Assembly (NCBI GenBank): GCA_001566295.1
Contig: KQ964249.1
Span: forward strand, 2,356,001-2,420,000
Length of the DNA: 64,000 nt
Origin: Microdochium bolleyi
Lineage: Eukaryota > Ascomycota > Sordariomycetes > Xylariales > Microdochiaceae
Direction of reading: 5' to 3'
Shown: positions 54,890 to 64,000 of the stretch, piece after piece
How the letters are laid out: the number at the start of each line of letters is the position of its first letter
How positions within the stretch are numbered: the stretch's first letter is position 1
Made by a program: the position numbers and the translations under genes
Notes under the pieces: model-generated
Database searches by the model: none
Told to the model about the DNA's origin: nothing
Seen by the model: the letters and a program-made list of their open reading frames with translations, nothing else

Positions 54890-55768
54890 TCATTTGGTGT
54901 TCCCCACGAGCCTCTTGGCCTTCTCCAATAGCAGGCCAGACTCACGTCCGAGTCTGCGCTGGCCATCCCGCCCTGGCATTCGCGCCTTCTTGAGAGCCCG
55001 GTTGTACCTCTCGCGGTCGGCAATCTTGCCGGCACGCTCGGCATTGCGCCGTTCAAACTCGGCGTTTCGAGCCTCGGCGGCAGCCTGTTTTCTCTCCGCC
55101 TCGGCCTTGGCCTTGTCGAAATAGCCCGGCCTCCGCTGCTGCTGCTGGTTGCGCCTCCGCCGCTCGGGGTGTTGGTGCGGGTCATGGTGATCCTCCTCCT
55201 TGTCCGCCACGACATCTCCGTTTTCCTGCATGCTCTCGGTCTCTGGCTTGCTGGCCTTACTGGAATGCCTCTTGCGGTTTTCGGCTTCCTGGTCCTCATC
55301 GTTGTCTTTCATGACCTCCACAGAGGGCTCTTCTGCTACCGCCGATCGGGTCGCGTGCTCATGCTCCTCTTCCTCGTCATCTTCGATGTCGCTGACATCC
55401 CCCCCGCGTACCTTTTCGTCGTCATCTTTGTGGTTGTCGCGGCCATCGTTGCGTTTTCCTGAGCTGTGCACCCTCCTGGGCTTGTCGCCGAGCTCTGCCG
55501 CTCGCACCTTCTTGTACGCCTTGCGGACCTTGGCCTTATGGATGAGGTCCTGCTTTATACGGTCGACTATTTTATGCCAAGGCTTCTGTCAGTACGGACA
55601 TCTGCGGCGGACAGCAATAGCATCTGACGAGAACGGCATACCTTTGCGCTTCCAAGCACCGTCTGGTAGGTTCGCCGGCCCGACACGGAAACCCGTGCGC
55701 GGCTTCTTAGCCGCGGAAGAGCCGGCAGCGGAGTCGTCTGAGGCGCGCGGCCGCTTGCTTGGGGCCAT
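54890..55768 (-). CDS. fyv7: rRNA-processing protein Fyv7 family
   Basis: A 267-residue, highly charged protein from exons complement(55642..55768) and (54890..55566), with one 75-nt intron (GTATGC donor, TACTGAC branch, AAATAG acceptor). Fyv7 is a nucleolar factor of the small-subunit processome needed for 35S pre-rRNA cleavage in yeast. The N-terminus (MAPSKRPRASDDS..AKKPRTGFRVGP) is a basic, nuclear-type segment. VDRIKQDLIHKAKVRKAYKK is the conserved Fyv7 block. An acidic stretch (SDIEDDEEEEHEHAT) and a long basic alpha-helix follow (about 185-260), with FDKAKAEAERKQAAAEAR and RYNRALKKAR. The end KAKRLVGNTK is typical. The start is the Met right before the conserved basic segment; an upstream in-frame Met at 55813 is less likely. 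Confidence 0.82.
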
Positions 55769-56862
55769 ATTTCGCTGTGAATTGAGGAGCGGGCCGGTGC
55801 TTGTGATGTTCACGTTGTCGTGGGAGCAAACTCACGAGAAGAGCAGGTGGATAGGTGCTCGGTACTAGATGTTCATCAACCTTTGAAAGCAGGGTTGGTG
55901 GGGACCAGCCATGAAAATCAAATGGGGCCACAGGTATCGATAACGGTGGCCGGCAGCAGGAGCATGCCCCGTGCCCGTGGCGCCCGTCGTGTCCGACTCT
56001 CGGCTCGGACAACCCTGAGGGTCCTCCGCACTCCCAACTCACAGTATAGGGCTACCGTGGGTGTTAGTGGATCCCCAAAAGGGTCAAAGTCTGCTCTTAC
56101 CGGAAACTGGCCACGAGAGAGTTGATGTCCCACATGTTCCGCTGGGCTGGTCGGGCACAGGTGCATCTGCATCAGGGACATTCGAGAAGGCCTTGGACTG
56201 GAGATGGGGCGGGCGAGGTGCTCACATGGCCCGGCTGCTGCACTGAGGGTCCACTGTGGAGGGAGTGGCAGCGCGACAGGGCTCCCGGCAGACACCGTAG
56301 TGGTCTGGGTGGTCCCTGCCAGGCGGGTCCAGGCGCGATGACTCCCACTGAGCAGCAGCAACCCACTCTAGTGCAGTACCATACCCTGGCACATGTCATG
56401 TGCCGGCTTGGACCTCTTCCTTGCCTTATCACGACTGACTCTCTCAACACCATTCACGATCTCATAACCTCAAATCACACAAGATATTGCCAGCTGCCTC
56501 TCTGTTCATATTTGCGACCACACAGCAAGGCGAGAGCCCAGGAGCCCCGACACGATTCGACAGCATTGTACTTGCCTCTCACGTCACACTGACGTCCGCC
56601 CCGTCTCCACGCCGGACAACCCCCGAGCTGAGACAAGAGCTGCCGTTGGTCGTCCACAACACTGACGCCTGCAACGACAGGCTGTTCTCGGTACCGGCGG
56701 AACTATTGACAGCCAACGCGAGCCGAGGGGTAAGCTGCGTGCAGGCTGGCAAACAGTTCATCGCGGTCGGACCACGAGCCCAGCCACTGGTGAAGATGGT
56801 GGCTGCCGCACTGTAGTCCATCTCTCAAGCTTGGCCATAATCCCCGCCTCTGTGGTCACGCT
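55769..56862. other. Divergent promoter region, 1.1 kb (Fyv7 / Atos genes)
   Basis: Both genes start here and read outward. ORFs in it (up to 156 codons) overlap in several frames without motifs, so no gene is called. Confidence 0.6.
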
Positions 56863-59331
56863 ATGCCTTTCTTCAGCCCAGAGGCACCATCCGCCACCGG
56901 CGATAATGCCGTTTCGGATCGGCACAAGCTCACGACCGAGCTGCCTCTCACATCGCTAGATCCTCAAGGGACCAGGACCATGGCCAGCAATGCTCGTCGA
57001 CCACCGCCTCATCGCAGGACCTCCGAGGAGAGTCTTCCTGTCGATCTTTGTGAAGGCCTTGTTCTCGATTGCCCTCAGCAGTTAAAGACTCCAGCTGGCG
57101 ATAAAGCGGAGGATGTCCCTGCCAGAACTGAGCTTATCGAACGTCTAAAACGTAGTCAAAGCCCAGTCTGGCAACCACATTACGACACAGCATGGAACCA
57201 GCCGTCAATCTCGCCAAAACCAAACCGGACCCCAGAAAAGAGGCCAATGTCTCCCAGCCTACTTCTTCCCATCACAATCACCCCCGAAAAGGGCAGGACC
57301 GTCGCTCTCAGCCAGGAAAGCCTCGAAGCTGAGGCCAAGCTCGAGTACGGTCTCAGCATCGAGAGACCGCGCTCGGCGCTCCACAGTGGTGATTTCACTC
57401 AAGACAATCGCCCTTCTCACCGCTCGCGTGAGGATTGGAACAACCGTTCGCGTCCAGGAACCACCATAGACCACTTCGGCAACCATGGCGGCTCATGGTT
57501 AGCGACGTCTCCTCCCCGGAACTTCACACCCTTCCAATCTGAACGGCGACAACCCACTCTGGCTGGCCAGAGTCAGCCTTCAGCGCTATCGAAATCACTC
57601 TCTTCGTCAATATCATCTAGTTTTGCCTACCAGCCGCCGACGAGTCCTCTGGTCCAATCTGAAAGCAATGACGAAGTCGAGTTTTCTGCGTCTTCTGCAG
57701 GCATCGATATAGGGTCGGGCTTCAGCAGGGCCAATCGGAGACATACACTGATGTCTACCCACTCCGGATCATTTTATTTTTCACCCAGTCCCTCGCCAAG
57801 GCATCCGCCGGCATTGCGGCAAGAGAGGTCATTCCCCTATCAGGCCCACCAGCCCCGGCGCTCTTTAACATCGACACCAAATTTCTTGCCGCATGAGCAC
57901 TCGAGGCACACACCGTCATTCTCGAGATCAAGGCGACCCTCATTTGGCTCGGAAGCATCGCCAATACAGCATGCTTCCATGGTAGGCTCTTATGAGGAGA
58001 GCATTCTCCGTGGTCGCATGTCAACAACACCCTCAAAGCCTCTTGAATTCGTGGCTCAGATTGGTGTCCTGGGACTCGGAAAGTGCAAACCGAATTTGAG
58101 ATGTCCACCACACGTCACTCTGCCATTTCCTGCTGTGTTCTACAGCTACGCTACCTCTGCATATGGTCGGTCAGAAGCCGAAGATGGTCCTAGTCCGTAC
58201 GTCGGGCAGATCGATCTGGAAAATGGCCTGCCAAATCAAGAGGGCAATGCCCGAGCGAAGCGCAAGATCCAGTCTCGCACTGCAGAGAGGAAAGCCTCCA
58301 CGGAGGACGGGGGAGAGCGAGTGGATTGTGTCAGAGCAGACGGTTCAGATGTAGAAGCACGCCGGAGTCAACGACAGAAGCGACGATCCGGCTCCCCCAG
58401 GGCACCTCCAGGTGGTAGCTACCGCATACCCGAGAAGGGTCAAGTGCAGATCATCATCAAGAACCCAAACAAGACAGCTGTGAAACTATTTCTTGTACCG
58501 TACGACCTAGCTGGCATGGAACCGGGCACAAAAACTTTCATCCGCCAACGCAGCTATTCTGCTGGGCCCATTATCGAGAACATGCCAGCGACAGCCAATA
58601 CCGGATCAACAGAGCGGCCAACCCTTCGGTACTTGGTCCACCTGCACATATGTTGTCCTTCCATGGGGCGATTCTATCTCTACAAAAGCATACGCGTCGT
58701 TTTTGCCAACCGCGTGCCAGACGGCAAAGAGCGCCTGCGCAACGAGATATCGACACCGGAGCCCAAGTTCTCGAGCTACAAGCCGATCCGAGTCATGCAT
58801 CCTCCTACGACCGGCGGATCAGGCCCTGCTGCCAATATGGCTGCGGAGAAGGCCTTCAGACGTCGTAGCTCAGGTTACTACGCTGGGCTTGGCACAAGTT
58901 CTGCCTACGGAACTATGGACGGTATCGTCACGCCGATACAGTCACAATCAAACTTCTCATATAGGTTCGGCAACAATACGCCGGTGCAGCCGGTTCCTTT
59001 CAGTCTGCCTAGCAAGGGAAGTGCCACCTCCGTCAGTGGTAGACGTGTTGTGGGCGAAGATATTCTGGCACAATCACCAGGCTCATCGAGACCGACTACG
59101 CAGGACACCAACAGCGACGATACATGGGACGGGGTGGAACAATACAATAAACTTAGTCCGGGCGATGCTGGATATGGCGGCAACGCATTCTCCGGTCTGA
59201 TCAACGGAAGTCCTGCTGTTGCCGAGAGCTTGCTATCGCAACGGCTACGGACGCTCGGTGTGCAAGGGCTCGACCAAGCGAACTCGAGAACTGAAGGCGA
59301 GCGCGAGATTGATGCCGTGGACCGAGATTAG
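56863..59331 (+). CDS. Atos/FAM214-type protein (chromosome segregation in meiosis family)
   Basis: An uninterrupted 822-residue ORF. Residues 1-390 are Ser/Pro/Arg-rich and disordered. At about 396-455 comes the Atos conserved domain: VAQIGVLGLGKCKPNLRCPP, LPFPAVFYSYATS and PYVGQIDLENGL. At about 525-635 comes the second family domain, listed in Pfam as a chromosome-segregation-during-meiosis domain: GSYRIPEKGQVQIIIKNPNK, FLVPYDLAGMEPGTKTFIRQ, LRYLVHLHICC and KSIRVVFANRVPDGKERLRN. The segment between the domains is Lys/Arg-rich. Animal relatives are transcription regulators, and a fission yeast relative is linked to meiotic segregation; which applies here is open. A second Met at residue 40 (56980) could also be the start. 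Confidence 0.85.
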   Translation: MPFFSPEAPSATGDNAVSDRHKLTTELPLTSLDPQGTRTMASNARRPPPHRRTSEESLPVDLCEGLVLDCPQQLKTPAGDKAEDVPARTELIERLKRSQSPVWQPHYDTAWNQPSISPKPNRTPEKRPMSPSLLLPITITPEKGRTVALSQESLEAEAKLEYGLSIERPRSALHSGDFTQDNRPSHRSREDWNNRSRPGTTIDHFGNHGGSWLATSPPRNFTPFQSERRQPTLAGQSQPSALSKSLSSSISSSFAYQPPTSPLVQSESNDEVEFSASSAGIDIGSGFSRANRRHTLMSTHSGSFYFSPSPSPRHPPALRQERSFPYQAHQPRRSLTSTPNFLPHEHSRHTPSFSRSRRPSFGSEASPIQHASMVGSYEESILRGRMSTTPSKPLEFVAQIGVLGLGKCKPNLRCPPHVTLPFPAVFYSYATSAYGRSEAEDGPSPYVGQIDLENGLPNQEGNARAKRKIQSRTAERKASTEDGGERVDCVRADGSDVEARRSQRQKRRSGSPRAPPGGSYRIPEKGQVQIIIKNPNKTAVKLFLVPYDLAGMEPGTKTFIRQRSYSAGPIIENMPATANTGSTERPTLRYLVHLHICCPSMGRFYLYKSIRVVFANRVPDGKERLRNEISTPEPKFSSYKPIRVMHPPTTGGSGPAANMAAEKAFRRRSSGYYAGLGTSSAYGTMDGIVTPIQSQSNFSYRFGNNTPVQPVPFSLPSKGSATSVSGRRVVGEDILAQSPGSSRPTTQDTNSDDTWDGVEQYNKLSPGDAGYGGNAFSGLINGSPAVAESLLSQRLRTLGVQGLDQANSRTEGEREIDAVDRD

Positions 59332-59694
59332 AGGATGGTCCAGCGCCAGCATCAGCGCGAGGCAAAGCGTACCAGACGCTATGCCATATGAGAAGACGCT
59401 CCCGTTTTAGCGTGTATTCTTGTTGACTTTTTCTGTTTTTTGGTGTGCCATTGCAATACAAGCTTAGGGCGTTGTCACAGGTCGGAGTCTGGGTATACCA
59501 CAGCGTACTGGTGTTGAATATTTCTTTGCCCACTTAATAGCGTGCCAGGACATCGGAATATGGCACAATCGAAATCTTCACTCTACTTTGGGCTACTAAT
59601 CTTGAGTCACGTACATGATGTTTGTCACAAAAACAGCTCAGATTTAGAGAAAAGTGTTCATGCTGTGCTCAGGATTGTAGAACGCTCTCAAAAA
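59332..59694. other. Convergent intergenic spacer, 0.36 kb
   Basis: 3' ends of the Atos-type gene (+) and sec5 (-). AT-rich; nothing else is seen. Confidence 0.7.
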
Positions 59695-62600
59695 CTATGA
59701 ACTACTGCCACCGGCGCCTCCACTACCGCTTGCCGTCGTCGTAGTGGCAGACGTGTTCCCGCGCGGCCTCTTAAAGCACGCAAACTCACCTCGTGACTGG
59801 TCGCGCAGCTTCTTGAGGATCTCGCGCATGCCCGGGAGCTCCTGCTGCAGGCTGGCGCGAGCCTGGTCGTTCGTCTTGGCGTCGAGCATGCTGTAAATCT
59901 CGCCCTGCAGCGTCGAGGCTTTCTCCGTGGTGTACTGGCTGAGGGTCTGGGCGGCGAACTCGACGTCGAGCGTGGCCTGCATGAGCGCGGGGAGGTCGAA
60001 GGAGCTGTGCTGCGTCTTGAGGGCGTCGAGGAGCTCCCGCGAGGTCTGCTCCAAGAGGTACGAGAGCACCTGGCTCGTCAGCGTCGGCGTCGTCGTGGAC
60101 ACCTGCGTGTGCACGAGCACGAGTGTGAGCAGGGCGTCGTAGATGTAAGGCTTCACTTCGGTGGGCTTCCGGCCCGGCGTGGACCAAGACGGGTCGGCGA
60201 TGCCCGCGCGGATGGTCTTGCGCAATGACTCGACCGAGGGCCGCGTGTATGTCTGGAAGAGCCGCGCGTCGATCTGGCCCAGCACGTCACGGATCGTCTT
60301 GGACTCGTCGGTCAGTTTCACCGAAAAGGCGTTCTCAAACTGGCCGTTCAGGTTGGGGACGACCTGTGATCGTAGGGCTTGCAGGTTGCTCAGGGTCAAC
60401 AGCATGCGCACATTCTGTAGGTGAAACTGTTAGTATGATAGCCATGACCTTGCGGAAACGCGGATATATATTTCAGATGACGTACCCGATCGCCAGCATC
60501 AACGTCCTCGGCACCAACCAGTATAGATCTTTCTGCGGCGGAAGTATCCTGCGACTCGAGGTCCTTGGCCCAGTCATCATCCGCCTTCCTGACTGACCGC
60601 TCGGCGTTCTCTACCATGCCGCTCAGAGCTTTGTACAATGTCGTGACATACTGGCTCCGCACCATCTGCAGTAATTTTGTCGGAGGGGGCAGGACGATGT
60701 CGCCGGCGCCTGCCTTGGCCTGAGCCTCAGAGATGTACAGTATCTTCTGCATACCGGCCAGCAGAGCACCTTCAAACGCAGAGAAGCTGGCCGGCATGCG
60801 CGTGACGTCACCCATCTCCTTGGACCTCTTCCAGTCCTCGACAAACTTGATATTCTGTGCATCGGCGTTCCAGGCACCGCAGAGGGCTGTGACGCAGCGT
60901 TCGCGAGCTGCGCCGACCATGTTTCTGAGGAGCTCGAGCTGCTTGCCATCGTCCCTTGCGATGGGCTCCAAGCTTGCCATGTCCGAAGCACCAGAGCCTA
61001 CCAAGACGAGCATCTTGGACAGATAGTGCACGCCGGACAGCGAGTTGGAGTTCGGTGGCCAAAAAGCGAATTTCTCCCACGACTCGCCCCTCTTGGGAGA
61101 CGGAGGAGGGAGGTTTTTGTCGTCAAAGTTGAAGCGTGGGTCTCGCAGTGAGGGCGTAAGTGCGCTGTTTGGCGTGCCAGGAGACGGAGGTAATGGTGAG
61201 AAGAGCAGTGAGATGTCCTCAGGAGGCGGGCCAGCAAAGAACTCGAAGACATGCATCCGTACCATGTCCACAAGCTCTACGGCACCTTTGCGCAGGTCAG
61301 CCGTGCCTTGCTCCGTGAGTCTGTGATGCACTTCAGATTCCCCATTGTAGCCCATGGGCAGGGACTTCTGAGTCCTGCCTGCAACGAAGCCGTCCACGAT
61401 CTGCCAGAACTCCATGATCTCCCCGATGATACCTTGCGGCGCAAGCAGAGTTTTCAGGAAACCCTGCATCTTTTCCCACAGCTCGATGATGTCCGGTGAG
61501 TCAAGCCCAGTGGGGTTGTTCTCGATCGACTGGCGGCCGAGTATGCGCAGATTCGCCGCGATGGTCTGCTGAGAAGGCTTCTCGCTGTTGGCAAGTCTCC
61601 GCCGCAAGACCTCGATCTCAACCTTGGCCCTGTCGGCTAGCACGTTAATCTTGCCCTTGAGGTGATCATACCTGCTCAAGAGCCAAACCCAAATGGGGTT
61701 ATCGTCCACGCCGAGCTCGAGTAACAGCCCGATCAGCTCCATGTGCTGGTCTTGAGGCTGCCCAGACATCTTGTCGGCCTTTGTAACATTGTGTGATGAT
61801 GTGAGCCGCCTCCAGACATCCCTCTTAAATAACTGTGTCTGTTCCTCAACATCGTACCACATGCGGGCTGCCAGAAGAATCTGATATGTCTGCGTCTCGC
61901 TAGGTGGTGTCGACCCGAGATCTTTAATCAGCTTGCGGGCGTCCTCGGCAAATCTGCGGGCCTTTGTGTATTCCTCCACGAGCGCTTCGTAGTCTTTCCG
62001 CTTGATGCTGTCAGCCATGGCTGAACTAGTCTCCACGTACTCGCGGTATCGCTCAATGCTGGTCATGACGGTCTTGAGATTCTCTTCCTTCTCACGTCCG
62101 CCCAGTGCCGGACCCCAGACATCCTCGGCCTTGGCAGAGACGTCGAGCAGTGGGGCCTTGATCCCCATGACACCATAGTCGCTCTCCTTGATCAGCGCGT
62201 TCTTCTTGCGACCGTCATTAACAGCCGTCGGCGTCAGGGGAGGCTGCATCATGGTCGCTCCACCGCTACTGCTGCGGAAGCTATTGCGGCTCGCATGGCG
62301 TGAATGCGACCGTTGTCGTGTGGACGGCGGCGGTTCGGCGCCACGATATTTCATTTCCTTGTAAACATTATCGATCGTTGCCTTTGCTCGCACAAACCTC
62401 TCGAAGTTGGATTCAACCAGGACCTTGAGGGATGCCGACTTCTGGTCGATCGACCTGGACAGGACATCAAGTCCGTTCAGCAGGGCTTCCGTATCTGCGT
62501 TGGCGTGCATCTGCGAGAGGAAGAGGGCTGGCGTGAAGCTGGTGGATGACAGTAAGAAGCGATTGCGGAGCCTGATGTCGTCTTGTACTGGCACCCCCAA

Positions 62601-62897
62601 CTGTCGCAAGGTCCGCACGACGCTGTCGGTGCTGCCGAGCGGATCGGCCTCGTCCTTCTGCACGAGATTGCTGACGCCGCTGGCCGATTTTTCTGACCCG
62701 GACATGATGCTTGCGCGGGTGCTGACGGCCCGCTCGAGAGCCTGGTAACGCGACTTGCGGCGCTTCAGCTTGGCCTTTGTCTGCTCGACCTCGCTATCGT
62801 CATCGTCCGTGTTGGTGTCCTTCTCCGCCGGCCATTGCACCGGGTACGGGTTAGTGAGCCCGTAAAACTCGAGGACACTGCGGTCGAAGTCGGCCAT
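59695..62897 (-). CDS. sec5: Exocyst complex component Sec5
   Basis: A 1043-residue protein from exons complement(60486..62897) and (59695..60414), with a 71-nt intron that has a GTACGT donor, an ATACTAAC branch point and a CTACAG acceptor. Sec5 is a rod-shaped exocyst subunit that pairs with Sec3/Sec6/Sec8 and tethers secretory vesicles at hyphal tips and septa. The N-terminal FYGLTNPYPVQW and the segment LRNRFLLSSTSFTPALFLSQ, followed by TLDV-like helices, are the Sec5 hallmark; it ends in NFERFVRAKATIDNVYKEMK. The rest is helical CATCHR-type repeats. The second exon encodes the C-terminal helices and a low-complexity Ser/Thr/Gly tail. Length matches filamentous fungal Sec5. It is divergent from the probable IDH gene. 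Confidence 0.92.
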
Positions 62898-63781
62898 GGT
62901 CGCTGATGCGATCGTCTATGGCGCCGACCGTGGGCGGCTTTGATGTGAGTCTTCGGCGGATTGCTAAGGAGCTGCCGCCCGGGTCGACCTTGGGCACATC
63001 AGGTTGTGGTCGACACCGAAGCAAAAAGGTGTGTTGCTGTCGTTGTTGGTTTAGCCCCTCGGGAGCTGCCGCGCGATGGTCTTCGTGATATGAACAGCTA
63101 TGCGGAGAGCCGCGCCCTCCACCAGAGCTAAGCTACAGATACAGTATCGCGACAATACTGTGGGACATGCATGAAGCATGGATCCAGGGGTCGAGAAGTC
63201 CAGCGTCAATTGAGAGCACCTTAGTCATCAGTGGTCGGGGTCAGAGGGGTACGAGATACTTCATTTTATGCATGCACAGTGGTCACAGCATAAAACCGAG
63301 TTCGCAGCTCACCTCGGTGAAGTTGTGACGTTGGAGAAGAGCCGTTCGCCCGTTCACAGCTTTGACGAACCGACCCGCATGCAGCCCAGGCGCCGCAGAG
63401 CGAGCTGAAGCACTTGGCGTAGCAGTGACCCCTATTTTGGCGTGGGCTGCTGTGTTGAGGCAGGTATTCTATACTCATCTGAGCTATTTGCTGCCCAGGA
63501 ACCCCACCTGCCCGCCGCAAGTCAGTCTGCTCCGTCACCGAGCCGAGCTGTTTGTCTCCGAGCCTCTTGCTGCGAGACGAAAAATTGCCCTGGCCGCAGC
63601 CCAGGCAAGCCCGAGACCTGCATCTGCACCTGTGCCTCACCTTGAACTCTGCTTGGACAGCCTCGTCTCGAAAGCGTCAATTCTCAACCCAGCGCTACCC
63701 TCACCAACCCGGCCACCTCTCCCCTCACTCGTCGTCGCTGTCGCTGTCGCTTTCTACACAAGCTCGTCGTTGCCGGTCAAC
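62898..63781. other. Divergent promoter region, 0.9 kb (sec5 / probable IDH gene)
   Basis: The starts of sec5 (-) and the partial mitochondrial gene (+) face outward. The right half is pyrimidine-rich on the + strand (CTCACTCGTCGTCG-like), as is common in fungal leaders. No gene is seen. Confidence 0.6.
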
Positions 63782-64000
63782 ATGCTGTCCCTCCGCACCG
63801 TTGCCGCCCCCGCGCGGCGCCAGTTCGCCGCTGCGGCGCCCCGTGCCGTCTTCTCAGTGTCCTTCCAGGTAAATTTCCAGCTCCGCCAGCCGCCTCTCAC
63901 GATGTCCATTGCACTCTCGCTGACGCATCACTTCTCCCACAGAACCAGAGATACTACTCCAGCAAGGTCGCCAAGTTTACCGGCACCAAGGATGCCAACG
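63782..64000 (+). CDS. 5' end of a mitochondrial protein, probably an NAD-isocitrate dehydrogenase subunit
   Basis: Two exons are visible: 63782..63868 and 63943..>64000, with a 74-nt intron (GTAAAT donor, GCTGACG branch, CCCACAG acceptor). The first 29 residues (MLSLRTVAAPARRQFAAAAP) form an Arg/Ala-rich mitochondrial presequence without acids. After the join comes NQRYYSSKVAKFTGTKDAN, where KFTGTKDAN resembles the stretch right before the first strand of fungal NAD-dependent isocitrate dehydrogenase subunits (K-F-x-G-x-K-x-x-N-G-x-Y-T-V). The catalytic part lies beyond the edge, so this name is a guess from a few residues. Confidence 0.5.
   Translation, partial: MLSLRTVAAPARRQFAAAAPRAVFSVSFQVNFQLRQPPLTMSIALSLTHHFSHRTRDTTPARSPSLPAPRMPT

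Overview
This window is nuclear DNA of a filamentous ascomycete (Pezizomycotina; Sordariomycetes is the best guess from the feel of the eIF3g, PPR and Tsc1 proteins, and that placement is inference). The reasons are: short introns of about 58-225 nt with GTRWGT-like donors and CTAAC/CTGAC branch points, long Ser/Pro-rich disordered protein regions, fungus-only families (GH17 EglC, Fyv7, Cya5-like PPR, LIM-RhoGAP), and genes on both strands without operons. No rRNA, tRNA, CRISPR array, intact transposon or biosynthetic cluster was seen.

Layout, left to right. 1-624: 5' part of mitochondrial ribosomal protein uL23m (-). 1112-2117: DJ-1/PfpI protein (-). 4043-7228: hamartin/Tsc1 (+). 8683-10253: GPI-anchored GH17 glucanase EglC (+). 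11038-12306: conserved coiled-coil protein of unknown role (-). 12307-20286: about 8 kb without a supportable gene, with several short perfect palindromes. 20287-22794: PH-domain protein (+) with a 5'-UTR intron. 23677-24558: eIF3g (+). 25577-27075: L-2-hydroxyglutarate dehydrogenase-like FAD enzyme (+). 27576-29924: DUF2415/WD40-like protein (-). 31630-33825: mitochondrial HSP70 (+). 34411-36996: membrane-anchored multicopper oxidase (-). 37400-39389: SRP68 (-), head-to-head with 40090-43470, a Cya5-like mitochondrial PPR protein (+). 44747-46016: GNAT acetyltransferase (+). 46017-49788: 3.8 kb gene-free. 49789-53579: LIM-RhoGAP (+). 54890-55768: Fyv7 rRNA-processing protein (-), divergent from 56863-59331, an Atos/FAM214-type protein (+). 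59695-62897: exocyst Sec5 (-), divergent from the 5' end of a mitochondrial protein, probably an NAD-isocitrate dehydrogenase subunit (+, 63782 to the edge).

Functionally this is a mix of housekeeping genes: mitochondrial biogenesis (uL23m, mtHSP70, PPR, L2HGDH, probable IDH), translation and ribosome assembly (eIF3g, Fyv7), secretion and polarity (SRP68, Sec5, LIM-RhoGAP), growth control (Tsc1) and cell wall or surface enzymes (EglC, multicopper oxidase). Neighbours share no pathway, so context says little about function.

All exon joins were worked out by hand from splice signals and frame continuity; every complete model closes in frame. The most useful second looks are the type II membrane-anchored oxidase, the stop-free introns whose length is a multiple of three, the 5'-UTR intron that removes an upstream ATG, the conserved families of unknown function, and the palindrome-bearing 8-kb gap. 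I did not find clear evidence of a new multi-gene system.
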